Positions 1 through 8,971 of a stretch of 64,000 nt of DNA are shown here, in pieces. The notes beneath the pieces were generated by a model. That model saw nothing but the letters and a program-made list of their open reading frames with translations, was not told the origin of the DNA and did no database searches. Position 1 is the stretch's first letter. The number at the start of each line of letters is the position of its first letter. Location of the stretch: assembly GCA_903895195.1 (NCBI GenBank), contig CAITSZ010000027.1, positions 62,001 through 126,000 on the forward strand, given 5' to 3'. The position numbers and the translations under genes were made by a program. Source of the stretch: an uncultured Chlorobiaceae bacterium. GTDB taxonomy: Bacteria > Bacteroidota > Chlorobiia > Chlorobiales > Chlorobiaceae.

Positions 1-453
1 GCTATAGAGAAAATAATAGCCAATTCGGTAAAAGAGTACCTCTATGAACCCGATCCTGCTATTATCAAGGCCAAATTATCAACGGTGCTTGCCCGGAATG
101 CCCGTATTGAGTTTGTGAACAGTTCGGTGGACTATTTGACCTCCAATAGTTTGTTTGAAGATTTTCCCGGCAGGACGTTTCACCTGATAGAGTGCGTTTT
201 GTACAAACCGAAAACCTTCAGGGCTTTTCTTGATCGTCATGATATTCGGGGGGCGAGTATCCAGCGGCGTGACTTTCCTCTTTCAGCCGACGAAATGAGA
301 AAAAAATACAGGCTTCTTGAGAGCGACAAGGCATTTCTTTTTTTTACCAGAGACAATGCAGGTCGTCCGGTCGCTATCTACGCTCTCAGGCGCTTTTCTG
401 CATGCGGAGAAGTTCCTGCTGTGCAAGACCAAAGCGCAGGCCCTGAATGCTGA
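1..453 (+). CDS. C-terminal part of a THUMP-like-domain SAM-dependent methyltransferase (5' truncated by window)
   Basis: The frame is open from base 1 to the TGA at 451-453, so the start lies outside the window and about 150 residues are seen. The visible part ends with RRDFPLSADEMRKKYRL followed by a short beta-rich tail (LFFTRDNAGRPVAIYALRRF). That pattern is typical of the THUMP-like C-terminal domain found behind a class I methyltransferase core in many bacteria; the core itself is not in the window, so the substrate cannot be named. The gene converges on ppx, and the two 3' ends overlap by 68 bases (386-453), each coding in a different frame on opposite strands. The family call is from recalled motif similarity. 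Confidence 0.6.
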   Translation, partial: AIEKIIANSVKEYLYEPDPAIIKAKLSTVLARNARIEFVNSSVDYLTSNSLFEDFPGRTFHLIECVLYKPKTFRAFLDRHDIRGASIQRRDFPLSADEMRKKYRLLESDKAFLFFTRDNAGRPVAIYALRRFSACGEVPAVQDQSAGPEC

Positions 454-1321
454 CATAAATTTTTTCAATTCCGAGCAGACGCATGAATTGGTGCAGGATG
501 AGGGTTCCCATGGTGATGACGTCGGCCCGCCCTTCCGGGATACCACGGCTGATGATATTTTCAAGATTCATCTCTTTCAGTTGCTCGAGAAATGCGTGAA
601 CGTCGGTGTACCGGAGCGGAAAGTTGTGAACTTTTTCGGCATCGAAATGCTTCAGCCCCTGGGTGACCTGCGCGATTGTGGTCAGGGTTCCAGCAACGCC
701 ATAGACATGCTCTCTTGAGGTGAAAAAAGGCAGAATGCTTGCGGTCAGGATGTTGTTGATGTGGGTTTTTGCTGCGTCAAACTCCTGTAGAGGAGGGGGC
801 AGAGTTGAGAAAAACCGCTCTGTCAGTCTTACTGATCCGATATCCATACTGACACTTTCAGTGACGGCATGTACGGACCCCATCGATATCTCGGTGCTGC
901 CGCCTCCAATATCGATTACTGTGAAAAGTTCGGGAATGCTGCTCATTCCGGCAACCGCACCGGAAAAAGTGAGTTCCGCCTCCTGCTGACCGGAAATGCA
1001 TTGGATGGTGATGCCGGTTGTACGGGCGACCTCGCTGATTACCGCGAGATGATTTGTTGCATCTCTCAGGGCGCTTGTTCCTGCGGCGATAATTGTTTCC
1101 GCTTCATGTGCATCGCTTAGGCGGCGGTAATCGGAGAGGCTGTCGATGAGGCGCTGCAGTGCTTCATCATCAATAACCTTGCCGGCATCAACATTTTTTC
1201 CAAGCCTTACAATGGTCTGCTTGTGGTAGACCGGGATGATAGTTCCGCTTTCCGGATCAAGGTCGGCAATGAGCAGGAGGGCTGTGTTTGTGCCGATATC
1301 AATGCATGCAACTCTTTTCAT
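386..1321 (-). CDS. ppx: Ppx/GppA family exopolyphosphatase
   Basis: A protein of about 311 residues of the ASKHA fold. It carries the phosphate-1 motif near the N-terminus (CIDIGTNTALLLIAD), the GTSALRDATN stretch, and the phosphate-2/adenosine motif VIDIGGGSTEIS. Members hydrolyse terminal phosphate from polyphosphate or pppGpp in the cytoplasm. At ~310 residues it is the short form that lacks the C-terminal HD-like domain of E. coli Ppx. I chose the ATG at 1321 rather than the upstream in-frame start at 1348 because MKRVACIDIG is the usual family N-terminus and because it gives a 4-base ATGA overlap with the stop of prmA, indicating translational coupling. Whether polyphosphate or pppGpp is the main substrate cannot be read from the sequence. 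Confidence 0.9.
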   Translation of the reverse strand: MKRVACIDIGTNTALLLIADLDPESGTIIPVYHKQTIVRLGKNVDAGKVIDDEALQRLIDSLSDYRRLSDAHEAETIIAAGTSALRDATNHLAVISEVARTTGITIQCISGQQEAELTFSGAVAGMSSIPELFTVIDIGGGSTEISMGSVHAVTESVSMDIGSVRLTERFFSTLPPPLQEFDAAKTHINNILTASILPFFTSREHVYGVAGTLTTIAQVTQGLKHFDAEKVHNFPLRYTDVHAFLEQLKEMNLENIISRGIPEGRADVITMGTLILHQFMRLLGIEKIYVSIQGLRFGLAQQELLRMQKSA

Positions 1322-2184
1322 AGCGGCTTGATAAGGCTTGAGAGCCATTCATCCTCATAGATGGTTTGTTCAATCCCGTAGCTCAGGCGTTTCAGGAGCT
1401 TTTTCAGCCAGGGTTCATCATAGACCAGGATGCCGGAAAGCAGCACAGTTGCCTGCGGGGTGTATTTCCTGATGACCGGGAGAATCCTGTCGATAACGTT
1501 TTTATTGATGTTGGCAAGAATAAGATCGTAGCCTTTTTGCAGATGTACAATAAGCTCTTCTTCTGCATCGAGGAGTTCGATGGTAATATCCTGAGCACTG
1601 TTTTCCATAATGTTTTCAACCGCATTTTCAACCGACCATGCGTTATTGTCAAAAGCGAAGATGGGAAGGTTGTTGCCGAGTTTTCGGGCTGCAATGGCAA
1701 GAACACCGGTACCGGTGCCGATATCGATTATTTTTTTGTCTTTCAGGTCAAGGGCTTCCATTTGTTTAAGCATCAGGCGCGTTGTTGCGTGATAGCCTGT
1801 ACCGAAAGACATTTTTGGGTTGATTTCAATGACGATCTGACCTGGTTTAGCAGTGATCTCTTTGTTTTTCTGGACAATCAGCAGGCGATCGGATATCTCT
1901 ATGGGCTGGAGATGCGCTTCCCACTCGGCATTCCAGTTTCTGTCGGCAATGAAGGTTGCCTTATAAGGGGGGATGGCACCAAGCCTTTCCAGCAAAAGGG
2001 TTCGTATGGATTGCTCTCTCTCTTCTGTCCATTCCGTTTCAGGCAGATAAGCCAGAAGAGTGTTGTCCTCTTCCTGAAAATATTCTATTCCTTCTCCTAT
2101 AAGCAGGGCAATGTAGAGCTCATGGAGTGAGGCACTCGCTTCAAAGGCCAGTTCGATATAATGGTGTGTTCCGGGTATGGGCAT
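1318..2184 (-). CDS. prmA: Ribosomal protein L11 methyltransferase
   Basis: A 288-residue protein with the PrmA layout: an N-terminal substrate-recognition domain of about 110 residues and a C-terminal Rossmann methyltransferase. The conserved linker KMSFGTGYHATTRLML, SAM motif I IDIGTGTGVLAIAARKLG, and the NINKNV stretch in the place of the NPP-like motif are all present. It transfers methyl groups from SAM to ribosomal protein L11 in the cytoplasm. It is the upstream gene of a two-gene unit with ppx (ATGA overlap). Length and motifs are normal for the family. Confidence 0.92.
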   Translation of the reverse strand: MPIPGTHHYIELAFEASASLHELYIALLIGEGIEYFQEEDNTLLAYLPETEWTEEREQSIRTLLLERLGAIPPYKATFIADRNWNAEWEAHLQPIEISDRLLIVQKNKEITAKPGQIVIEINPKMSFGTGYHATTRLMLKQMEALDLKDKKIIDIGTGTGVLAIAARKLGNNLPIFAFDNNAWSVENAVENIMENSAQDITIELLDAEEELIVHLQKGYDLILANINKNVIDRILPVIRKYTPQATVLLSGILVYDEPWLKKLLKRLSYGIEQTIYEDEWLSSLIKPL

Positions 2185-2285
2185 AACAACTGTTCGGCAG
2201 ATTAAATGGAGATAAGCAGGCAGAGAATATAAACATTTCCAGCGCTAAAGCAGGTTAACAGGTCGCAACATGACAGAGAAGCAGT

Positions 2286-2903
2286 TCAATCGGTTGTGAC
2301 CAATCGCGCTGAGCAGGCGTAACGGCTGAAGAAATAGTGCTCGTCAATATTGTTAACCTTGACGCCTCCCGTCGATGCATGAGCGAAGCTCTTTCCACCG
2401 ATAAAAATGCCTACATGGTCGATTCTGTTTCCATCAATGCTGAAAAAAACGAGGTCGCCAGGCCGCAGCTGTTTTTTTTTCACCATAGCGCCGAGCACGG
2501 CAAGTTCTCCTGAAGTACGTGGCAGGAGCATCCGGAAGGCATCTTTATAAAGATACTGCACGAACCCGGAGCAGTCGAAACCGTCAGGAGTGGTTCCGCC
2601 AGGGCGGTATCTTGTGCCAAGGCGGCCTTCGATGGATGAAACGAGGTGTTTAATCGAGCGCTCCGAAACCTTTAAAGGAAGAGGTCTGGTGACTGGTGAT
2701 CCACCGCCTTCCGGCATACAGGAGATATACGATTTTCTGTTTTTTAAACTATATTTGCTCTCCTGATCGTATCCTGACCCTCTCTGGAAACTCTGGCAAC
2801 CTGTAATGAGGAGCAGGATCCAGACGGCAGCCGTGAGGAGCGGCAGGGTTCTGCTGGAGTTAAACCATACGGGGAGCGATATAATACGAGCTCTTTGTTT
2901 CAC
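2286..2903 (-). CDS. NlpC/P60 family cell-wall endopeptidase, lipoprotein
   Basis: A 205-residue protein with an N-terminal hydrophobic segment ending in a lipobox (LLLITGC, Cys36), so probably an envelope lipoprotein, and a C-terminal NlpC/P60 papain-like domain (about residues 90-205). The catalytic Cys is in DCSGF (Cys111), the His in DHVGIF (His163), and a further His occurs in FAHAS (His175). Enzymes of this family cleave peptide cross-links or stem peptides of peptidoglycan. It stands alone between prmA and the divergent aspartate kinase, about 100 bases from each. The fold call is firm; the exact bond cleaved is not predictable here. Confidence 0.88.
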   Translation of the reverse strand: MKQRARIISLPVWFNSSRTLPLLTAAVWILLLITGCQSFQRGSGYDQESKYSLKNRKSYISCMPEGGGSPVTRPLPLKVSERSIKHLVSSIEGRLGTRYRPGGTTPDGFDCSGFVQYLYKDAFRMLLPRTSGELAVLGAMVKKKQLRPGDLVFFSIDGNRIDHVGIFIGGKSFAHASTGGVKVNNIDEHYFFSRYACSARLVTTD

Positions 2904-3018
2904 AAGAGGCTGCGATAATCCGGTTAGATACTTTGAGGCTGATACTCTCTTTTCTGGAGTATTAATATAGAGGAAAACTTAAGAGTTCCGGTAATAGTTA
3001 ACACATTCTGGTTACGAT

Positions 3019-4434
3019 ATGGCGGTGATGAAATTCGGAGGGACCTCGGTAGGGACAGCCAAAGCTATGCAGCAGGCTATTTCTATTGTGGCAAGGGAAA
3101 AGGATAACGCGGTGCCGCTTGTGGTGCTTAGCGCATGCAGTGGCATTACCAATAAGCTGGTTCGCATTGCCGATGCAGCTGGGCGCAGCAATCTTGATGA
3201 GGCATCGGCTCTTGCCGCGGAAGTGCGCAGGCATCATGTCGATCTGGTTCAGGAGCTGATCAAAAGTGACGTATTGAAAAAGGAGGTTTCTGCCAAAATC
3301 GAGCTTCTTGCCGGACGCCTTGAAATGCTGATTAAAGGTGTTGATATTGTTGGAGAGTTGACCGAGCGTTCACGGGATATGTTCTGCTCGTTCGGCGAGC
3401 TCCTGTCTACAACCGTGTTTGCGGCAGCGATGAAGGATCAGGGGTATCAGGTCGAATGGATTGATGTTCGAACGGTCATGATTACCGATGATAATTTCGG
3501 GTTTGCCCGTCCGCTCAACGACCAGTGTGAAGAGAATGTGAAGAGGATTATCAGCCCGCTGATTCAAGAGGGAACTGTTGTCGTTACCCAGGGGTATATC
3601 GGAGCAACCAGAGACGGAAGGACAACGACCCTGGGAAGAGGCGGATCAGACTTTTCTGCCGCTCTGCTCGGTGCCTGGCTTAACGAAAATGCCATCCAGA
3701 TATGGACTGATGTTGATGGTGTAATGACCTGCGACCCACGCCTGGTTCCCGAAGCGAGAAGTATCAGAGTAATGACTTTTTCGGAGGCAGCTGAACTTGC
3801 CTATCTCGGTGCAAAGGTACTGCATCCCGATACCATTGCTCCTGCGGTGCAGAAGAATATTCCTGTCTATGTTTTGAATTCAGTGCATCCTGACGCTAAA
3901 GGCACTATTATTACCAATGATCCCGGGAGGCTTTCGGGAATGAGTTATGAGGGCCTTGTCAAGTCAATAGCCGTCAAGAAGGGACAGTGCCTTATCAATG
4001 TCCGCTCAAATCGTATGTTTGGCCGGCATGGATTTATGCTTGAATTGTTCGATATTTTTGCCCGTTACAGTGTCTCCGTCGAAATGATCTCTACCAGTGA
4101 GGTTTCGGTGTCGCTGACTGTGGACGAACAAAGTTTCAGTGATGAGCTGATGCAGGGTCTGAAGAACTTTGGCGAGGTTGAAATAGAGCATGGTGTGGCG
4201 ACCATAAGTGTTGTGGGTGATAATCTTCGCATGTCGAAAGGTGTTGCCGGCAGAATTTTCAGCGCATTGAAGGATGTTAATCTCAGGATGATCTCTCAGG
4301 GTGCTTCAGAAATCAATGTCGGGTTTGTTGTTGAAGAACCGGAGGTTGTTACGGCGGTCAATAATCTGCACAGGGAGTTTTTCTCCGGCCCGCAGAACAA
4401 GGGTATTTTTGAAATACCGGCAGGTAGCCGGTAA
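3019..4434 (+). CDS. lysC: Aspartate kinase with C-terminal ACT domains
   Basis: A 471-residue protein that phosphorylates aspartate, the first step to lysine, threonine and methionine. The N-terminal kinase signature MKFGGTSVG, the [18 protein letters not shown] stretch and the WTDVDGV segment are present, followed by two ACT regulatory modules from about residue 310 to the end, the usual seat of feedback inhibition by lysine or threonine. It is a monofunctional kinase; no homoserine dehydrogenase domain is attached. The start at 3019 gives MAVMKFGG; the ATG at 3028 is equally possible. No good Shine-Dalgarno sequence precedes either. purM follows after 46 bases. Confidence 0.93.
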   Translation: MAVMKFGGTSVGTAKAMQQAISIVAREKDNAVPLVVLSACSGITNKLVRIADAAGRSNLDEASALAAEVRRHHVDLVQELIKSDVLKKEVSAKIELLAGRLEMLIKGVDIVGELTERSRDMFCSFGELLSTTVFAAAMKDQGYQVEWIDVRTVMITDDNFGFARPLNDQCEENVKRIISPLIQEGTVVVTQGYIGATRDGRTTTLGRGGSDFSAALLGAWLNENAIQIWTDVDGVMTCDPRLVPEARSIRVMTFSEAAELAYLGAKVLHPDTIAPAVQKNIPVYVLNSVHPDAKGTIITNDPGRLSGMSYEGLVKSIAVKKGQCLINVRSNRMFGRHGFMLELFDIFARYSVSVEMISTSEVSVSLTVDEQSFSDELMQGLKNFGEVEIEHGVATISVVGDNLRMSKGVAGRIFSALKDVNLRMISQGASEINVGFVVEEPEVVTAVNNLHREFFSGPQNKGIFEIPAGSR

Positions 4435-4480
4435 ATAGAAATAACGGTTTTAACTATAAACAGCAAGAGGTACCGCGCAC

Positions 4481-5470
4481 ATGGATTATAAAAAAGCGGG
4501 AGTTGATATCGGGGCGGGTGAAGAGTTTGTCCGTATGATCAAACCCCAGGTTCGCAAGACTTTTACGCCGGGAGTCATAACTGATATCGGAGCTTTCGGC
4601 GGTTTTTTTCAACCTGACTTTTTACAGTATAAAAAGCCGGTGCTTGTCAGCAGCATTGACGGTGTGGGGACAAAGCTCAAGATTGCAATTGAGCTCGGTA
4701 TCTATGATACCGTAGGTTCATGCCTTGTCAATCACTGCACGAATGATATTCTTGTCTGCGGTGCAAAACCGCTTTTCTTTCTCGATTACTATGCCTGCGG
4801 GAAACTGTCGCCAGCCAATGCTGCAGCTGTAGTTACCGGTATGGTGAATGCCTGTCGCGAAAACGGATGCGCACTTATCGGTGGCGAAACCGCAGAGATG
4901 CCCGGACTCTACCATGAGAAAGATTTTGATCTTGCAGGTTCTATTGTCGGGGTTGTCGATCATGAAAAAATCATCAACGGCTCATCAATCAAGCCGGATG
5001 ACGTGCTCATCGGACTTCCTTCGACAGGTCTTCATACTAACGGATATTCGCTTGCAAGGAAAGTATTTGAGGGGAGAATGCACCAGACTTTTTCAGGACT
5101 TGAGGGGTCTGTCGGCGAGGAACTCCTGAAAGTTCACCGTTCTTATCTTTCCCTGATTGAGCCGTTTTTCGGATCGCCTGATATCAGAGGCCTGTCACAC
5201 ATTACCGGGGGAGGCCTGATGGGCAATACCATGCGTATCATCCCCGAAGGATTGAAGCTTGATGTTGACTGGAGCGCATGGCCGGAGCCGGTGATTTTCG
5301 ATATTATCCGCCGTGAAGGTCATGTGCCTGAGGAGGATATGCGCAGGACGTTCAACCTCGGCATCGGCCTTGTTATGATCGTTGAAAAAAATGCCGTTCA
5401 GAGAGTACTGTCGGATTTGAAATCACAGCAGGAAAATGCTTACATTATAGGGCGGGTAAGCGAGGTTTGA
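4481..5470 (+). CDS. purM: Phosphoribosylformylglycinamidine cyclo-ligase (AIR synthetase)
   Basis: A 329-residue PurM. It closes the imidazole ring of formylglycinamidine ribonucleotide with ATP in purine biosynthesis. Characteristic pieces are [10 protein letters not shown], the [16 protein letters not shown] segment, [11 protein letters not shown] and the [16 protein letters not shown] stretch. Length is typical (about 330-350). AAGAGG lies about 11 bases before the ATG. It sits in a same-strand series with aspartate kinase, plsY and gpsA, but the gaps of ~46-48 bases do not prove an operon. Confidence 0.95.
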   Translation: MDYKKAGVDIGAGEEFVRMIKPQVRKTFTPGVITDIGAFGGFFQPDFLQYKKPVLVSSIDGVGTKLKIAIELGIYDTVGSCLVNHCTNDILVCGAKPLFFLDYYACGKLSPANAAAVVTGMVNACRENGCALIGGETAEMPGLYHEKDFDLAGSIVGVVDHEKIINGSSIKPDDVLIGLPSTGLHTNGYSLARKVFEGRMHQTFSGLEGSVGEELLKVHRSYLSLIEPFFGSPDIRGLSHITGGGLMGNTMRIIPEGLKLDVDWSAWPEPVIFDIIRREGHVPEEDMRRTFNLGIGLVMIVEKNAVQRVLSDLKSQQENAYIIGRVSEV

Positions 5471-5518
5471 TACTCATTTCTCTTTTTTGTTGAAATAAAG
5501 TAATAATCAGAAAGGTTT

Positions 5519-6226
5519 ATGCTGACTTTACTGGCCATTTTAGTGGTGAGTTACATCATCGGCTCTATTCCTACCAGCCTCGTGGCGGGGAAAATGCTTA
5601 AAGGCATTGACATCCGTAATTTCGGCAGCGGAAATGCCGGTGGAACCAATGCGTTCAGGGTGCTTGGCTGGAAGCCCGGGCTTATTGTCACGCTTATTGA
5701 TATTTTCAAGGGTGTTGTTGCCGCTGTAGCTGTCGTTGCTTTTTTCAAAAATCACCCGATCGGCGCGTTTCCTGATATGAATGAGGTCGCTGTGCGGCTA
5801 CTGGCGGGAATGAGTGCGGTTATCGGACATGTCTTTACTCTTTTTGCCGGTTTCAAGGGCGGAAAGGGAGTCAGTACCGCTGCCGGGATGCTGATCGGAA
5901 TCGCTCCAGTCAGTATGCTGATGGTTGTCGGTATTTTTCTTCTGACGGTCTATATGTCGCGCCATGTTTCTGTGGCGTCAATGCTTGCCGCAATTGCCTT
6001 CCCTCTGATTATTGCTATCCGCAAATATATTTTCGAACTTGGCAGCGGACTTGATTATTATGTCGGACTTTTCGGTTCGCCATTATCCTTTCATGACAGT
6101 CTCGACTATCACCTCATGATTTTCGGGCTTATCGTGGCCTTAGCCATTCTTTTTACGCACAGGGCCAATATCAGAAGACTTCTTTCCGGAACGGAAAGCC
6201 GTGTGACGTTTGGAAAGCATTCTTGA
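5519..6226 (+). CDS. plsY: Glycerol-3-phosphate acyltransferase PlsY
   Basis: A 235-residue polytopic membrane protein with about five to six hydrophobic helices. The three PlsY motifs are visible: GSIPTS near the N-terminus, the glycine-rich [19 protein letters not shown], and [21 protein letters not shown]. PlsY uses acyl-phosphate to acylate glycerol-3-phosphate, the first step of phospholipid synthesis. The next gene, gpsA, makes that substrate and begins 14 bases after this stop, so the pair is functionally and probably transcriptionally linked. GAAAGG precedes the start. Confidence 0.95.
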   Translation: MLTLLAILVVSYIIGSIPTSLVAGKMLKGIDIRNFGSGNAGGTNAFRVLGWKPGLIVTLIDIFKGVVAAVAVVAFFKNHPIGAFPDMNEVAVRLLAGMSAVIGHVFTLFAGFKGGKGVSTAAGMLIGIAPVSMLMVVGIFLLTVYMSRHVSVASMLAAIAFPLIIAIRKYIFELGSGLDYYVGLFGSPLSFHDSLDYHLMIFGLIVALAILFTHRANIRRLLSGTESRVTFGKHS

Positions 6227-6240
6227 TTTTCTGAAAGTTG

Positions 6241-7242
6241 ATGAATATTGCTGTACTTGGTGCAGGAAGCTGGGGAACCACGCTTGCTGTTCTTCTTGCC
6301 AAAAAGGGTCATCAGGTGCGCTTATGGGCACACCGTCCTGACTTTGCCGCGCTTCTGAAGAGAGACCGCGAAAACACCCGTTATCTGAAGGGCACCCGAT
6401 TTCCTGAAAATCTGCAGGTTGCAGCAGATTTGCGCCCTCTTGTTGTCTGGTCTCAGATGATTGTCACTGCGGTGCCTTCGCAGGCCTTGCGAGAGACAGC
6501 TCTCGGGTTCAGTGATCTTTCTCTCGATGGGAAAATTCTGGTCAATGTTGCCAAGGGTATCGAGATCGGCACGGGAAAACGCATGTCGGAGGTGCTGCTT
6601 GAAGTGCTTCCCGGTATACAGGTATCCCAGATTGCGGCCCTGTATGGCCCAAGTCATGCTGAAGAGGTCTCTAAAGAGCAGCCTACAACGGTTGTCGCCT
6701 CCTCGCCATTGCTCGAGACTGCCGAAAAAGTTCAGGATGCGTTTCATACCAATATGTTTCGCGTTTATGTCAATACCGATATTATTGGTGTTGAAATAGC
6801 CGGTTCGGTCAAGAACATCATTGCCATTGCCGCGGGGATCTCTGATGGCATAGGATTTGGTGACAATGCCAAGGCGGCCATTATCACCCGGGGAATGGCA
6901 GAAATATCAAGGCTCTGTTTAAAGCTTGGCGGTGATCCTCTGACTATTTCGGGCCTTTCAGGTATCGGCGACCTGGTCGTTACCTGTTTAAGCCGTCACA
7001 GCAGGAATCGTTATGTTGGTGAAGAGATCGGCAGGGGTCGTCCACTTGACGATGTCATCAGCCAGATGAACATGATTGCTGAAGGTGTTCATACTTCCAA
7101 AGCTGTTTTTGAGTTGAGCAGGAGAGTCGGAGTGGAAATGCCGATTACAAAGGCGGTCTATGAGATGCTGTTTAAAGGAAAACCGGTACAGCAGGCGATT
7201 TTAGACCTTATGACACGGGATCCGAAACAGGAGCGGGACTAA
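6241..7242 (+). CDS. gpsA: Glycerol-3-phosphate dehydrogenase (NAD(P)+)
   Basis: A 333-residue cytoplasmic enzyme that reduces dihydroxyacetone phosphate to sn-glycerol-3-phosphate, the acceptor used by the PlsY encoded just upstream. The dinucleotide-binding loop [10 protein letters not shown] is at the N-terminus; the catalytic lysine region [16 protein letters not shown] and the [11 protein letters not shown] stretch are present. The ATG at 6241 is chosen over a TTG three bases upstream. Length is normal. It is the last gene of the plus-strand run and converges with the phosphohistidine phosphatase gene 4 bases away. Confidence 0.95.
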   Translation: MNIAVLGAGSWGTTLAVLLAKKGHQVRLWAHRPDFAALLKRDRENTRYLKGTRFPENLQVAADLRPLVVWSQMIVTAVPSQALRETALGFSDLSLDGKILVNVAKGIEIGTGKRMSEVLLEVLPGIQVSQIAALYGPSHAEEVSKEQPTTVVASSPLLETAEKVQDAFHTNMFRVYVNTDIIGVEIAGSVKNIIAIAAGISDGIGFGDNAKAAIITRGMAEISRLCLKLGGDPLTISGLSGIGDLVVTCLSRHSRNRYVGEEIGRGRPLDDVISQMNMIAEGVHTSKAVFELSRRVGVEMPITKAVYEMLFKGKPVQQAILDLMTRDPKQERD

Positions 7243-7246
7243 CCGT

Positions 7247-7738
7247 TTACCGGTGTTTTTTGGGAAATTCGTACCAGACGAAGTTTCCTGTATCAGGTGC
7301 AGCCTCTTTCCATGATGTAATTCCCATATCAAGGCGGACCACTCCGCATGTTTCGAGACTGTCGACGTTATGGCCCGCCAGCAGGTTTGAAAAATCCGTC
7401 ATTGTTGGGTTGTGGCCAAAGATCATTGCTGTATTACAGCTGTCGTTGATCTGTTGAACGATCTTCAGAAGCCGCCCTGCTCCCCCCTCATATATTTCAA
7501 TCTGCTGCTGAATCAGCTCTTTCGGGTAGCCAAGGATTTCGCAAAAAAGCTCTGCTGTGCAGAGAGCCCTGTTTGCCGGACTTGCAATAACCAGTTCAGG
7601 TATCACTTTCTTTTCTTTCAGTAGTGCAGCCATGTATGGCGCAGCCTTCAGACCCCGTTCATTAAGGGTCCTCTGGAAATCACTACAGGCATTTCCCCAG
7701 TCTGATTTAGCGTGACGGACAAGATAGAGGGTTTTCAT
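7247..7738 (-). CDS. SixA-like histidine phosphatase
   Basis: A 163-residue protein of the histidine phosphatase (phosphoglycerate mutase-like) superfamily. The catalytic RHG-type motif appears as LVRHAKSDW at the N-terminus, and the second catalytic His lies in IFGHNPTMTDF. The RHAKSDW version is typical of SixA-like proteins, some of which dephosphorylate phosphohistidine in phosphorelay domains, but no phosphorelay gene is adjacent and the substrate is unknown. Its ATG overlaps the stop of the upstream GH3 gene (4-base overlap at 7735-7738), so the two are co-translated. Confidence 0.85.
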   Translation of the reverse strand: MKTLYLVRHAKSDWGNACSDFQRTLNERGLKAAPYMAALLKEKKVIPELVIASPANRALCTAELFCEILGYPKELIQQQIEIYEGGAGRLLKIVQQINDSCNTAMIFGHNPTMTDFSNLLAGHNVDSLETCGVVRLDMGITSWKEAAPDTGNFVWYEFPKKHR

Positions 7739-8898
7739 CGGCTCTCTGAAAGATAAAGGTTTTTGAGTTTCATGATTCTCTTGTATGACTGGTCAATGCG
7801 TTCTGGCGTAATGATTTTTTGTTGAATCAGGGAGTTGATTATATCCGTTGCTTTTGAAGCAATTGCCGGGTCATAGGAGGTATTGTTTCCAAAGAGCAGG
7901 ATATCGACACCGGCCTCTATGGTAAGACGGATTGCAGTTTCGAGACCGTAATGGTCAGCTATAGCCTTCATCTGCATGTCATCGCTGACGACGACACCCT
8001 TAAACCCGAGTTTATGGCGCAGCAGATCAGTGAGGGTTGATTTTGAAAGCGTTGCCGGGTAGAGAGGGTCGAGTTTCGCATTGAAGACATGCGCGGTCAT
8101 TACTGCGTCATTATAGCCCGAGGCAATAAGGATGCGGTACGGCTCAAGCTCTTGCTCCGACCAGCTTGTCGTTATGTCGGTAAAATCAAGGTGCGTATCG
8201 GTCGTCGAACTGCCATGTCCGGGGAAATGTTTCAGAGTGGCAATAATGCCTTCGTTATGGTAGGCCCCGACAATCAGGGTGATGTTGCTGATAACCGTTG
8301 CCGGATCGGATGAAAAACTTCTCCCGATTTTACCGATAACCGGATTGTCGGGATTGGTATTGAGGTCGGCGACCGGCGCAAGATTCATGGTTATATGCAT
8401 TGCCTTCAGCGTTCGGGCGGTCTGTCGGGCAGCAGCAGATGTGGTGTCGGGATTATTAAGTCTGCCGAGATAGTCGGCCGAAACAGTTGGAGGAAATCCT
8501 CTGGCTGATTTAAGGCGGTTAACCTTTCCACCCTCCTGATCTATTGCTATAAAAAGGGGGATTTTCGAAAGTTTCTGCAACTCTGTTGTCAGACTTGAAA
8601 GCTGCTGCGGAGTGCTGATGTTTCTTGAAGAGGAGCGGGAAGGGACGTCATAGTCAAACAGTACTACTCCTCCAATCCGGTGTCGGGTGATATCGGCAGC
8701 AATTTCCGGTGCGCTCTCAACGCTCATTCCTCTGAAGCCGATCATCAGCATCTGGCCGGTTTTTATGGCAAGGCTGTCCGGCTGCACGGCTGCAAAAGCA
8801 GGGAGGGAAAAAATGAAGAAGAGCATCCATGCCACCACAGCCAGCGCTTGGTTTGTCATTTTCGAGCCGTGGGCTGCCATGGGGTCAGAATTGTTCAT
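7735..8898 (-). CDS. nagZ: Glycoside hydrolase family 3 protein, probable beta-N-acetylhexosaminidase (NagZ-like)
   Basis: A GH3 enzyme of about 387 residues. The conserved KHFPGHGSSTTDTHLDF segment holds the His/Asp loop typical of NagZ-type members, and VVSDDMQMKAI contains the nucleophile Asp. NagZ releases N-acetylglucosamine from muropeptides during cell-wall recycling. Unlike the cytoplasmic E. coli enzyme, this one has an N-terminal hydrophobic stretch ending in LPAFA that looks like a signal peptide, so it may act in the periplasm. The start is uncertain: ATGs at 8937, 8898, 8880 and 8859 are all in frame. The 8937 codon lies in the loop of the inverted repeat at 8903-8950, so I favour 8898 or 8880. 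Confidence 0.85.
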   Translation of the reverse strand: MNNSDPMAAHGSKMTNQALAVVAWMLFFIFSLPAFAAVQPDSLAIKTGQMLMIGFRGMSVESAPEIAADITRHRIGGVVLFDYDVPSRSSSRNISTPQQLSSLTTELQKLSKIPLFIAIDQEGGKVNRLKSARGFPPTVSADYLGRLNNPDTTSAAARQTARTLKAMHITMNLAPVADLNTNPDNPVIGKIGRSFSSDPATVISNITLIVGAYHNEGIIATLKHFPGHGSSTTDTHLDFTDITTSWSEQELEPYRILIASGYNDAVMTAHVFNAKLDPLYPATLSKSTLTDLLRHKLGFKGVVVSDDMQMKAIADHYGLETAIRLTIEAGVDILLFGNNTSYDPAIASKATDIINSLIQQKIITPERIDQSYKRIMKLKNLYLSESR

Positions 8899-8902
8899 AT
8901 GT

Positions 8903-8950
8903 TTCAATACAGGATCTGCCGATAAGGGGGTTTGCATATCCTGTATTGAA
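8903..8950. repeat. 13-bp perfect inverted repeat between clpB and nagZ
   Basis: TTCAATACAGGAT at 8903-8915 is repeated in inverted orientation at 8938-8950 with a 22-base spacer. It lies directly after the clpB stop (8972) and before the likely nagZ start on the minus strand. It could form a stem in the clpB-nagZ transcript or act as a protein-binding site; no T-run follows, so it is not a classical terminator. Confidence 0.8.
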
Positions 8951-8971
8951 TATACATTATTAAGAAAGGCT

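Noticed and set aside
1366-2130. 254-codon plus-strand frame opposite prmA
   Set aside because: It is antisense to a gene with clear PrmA motifs and its translation has no recognisable domain.
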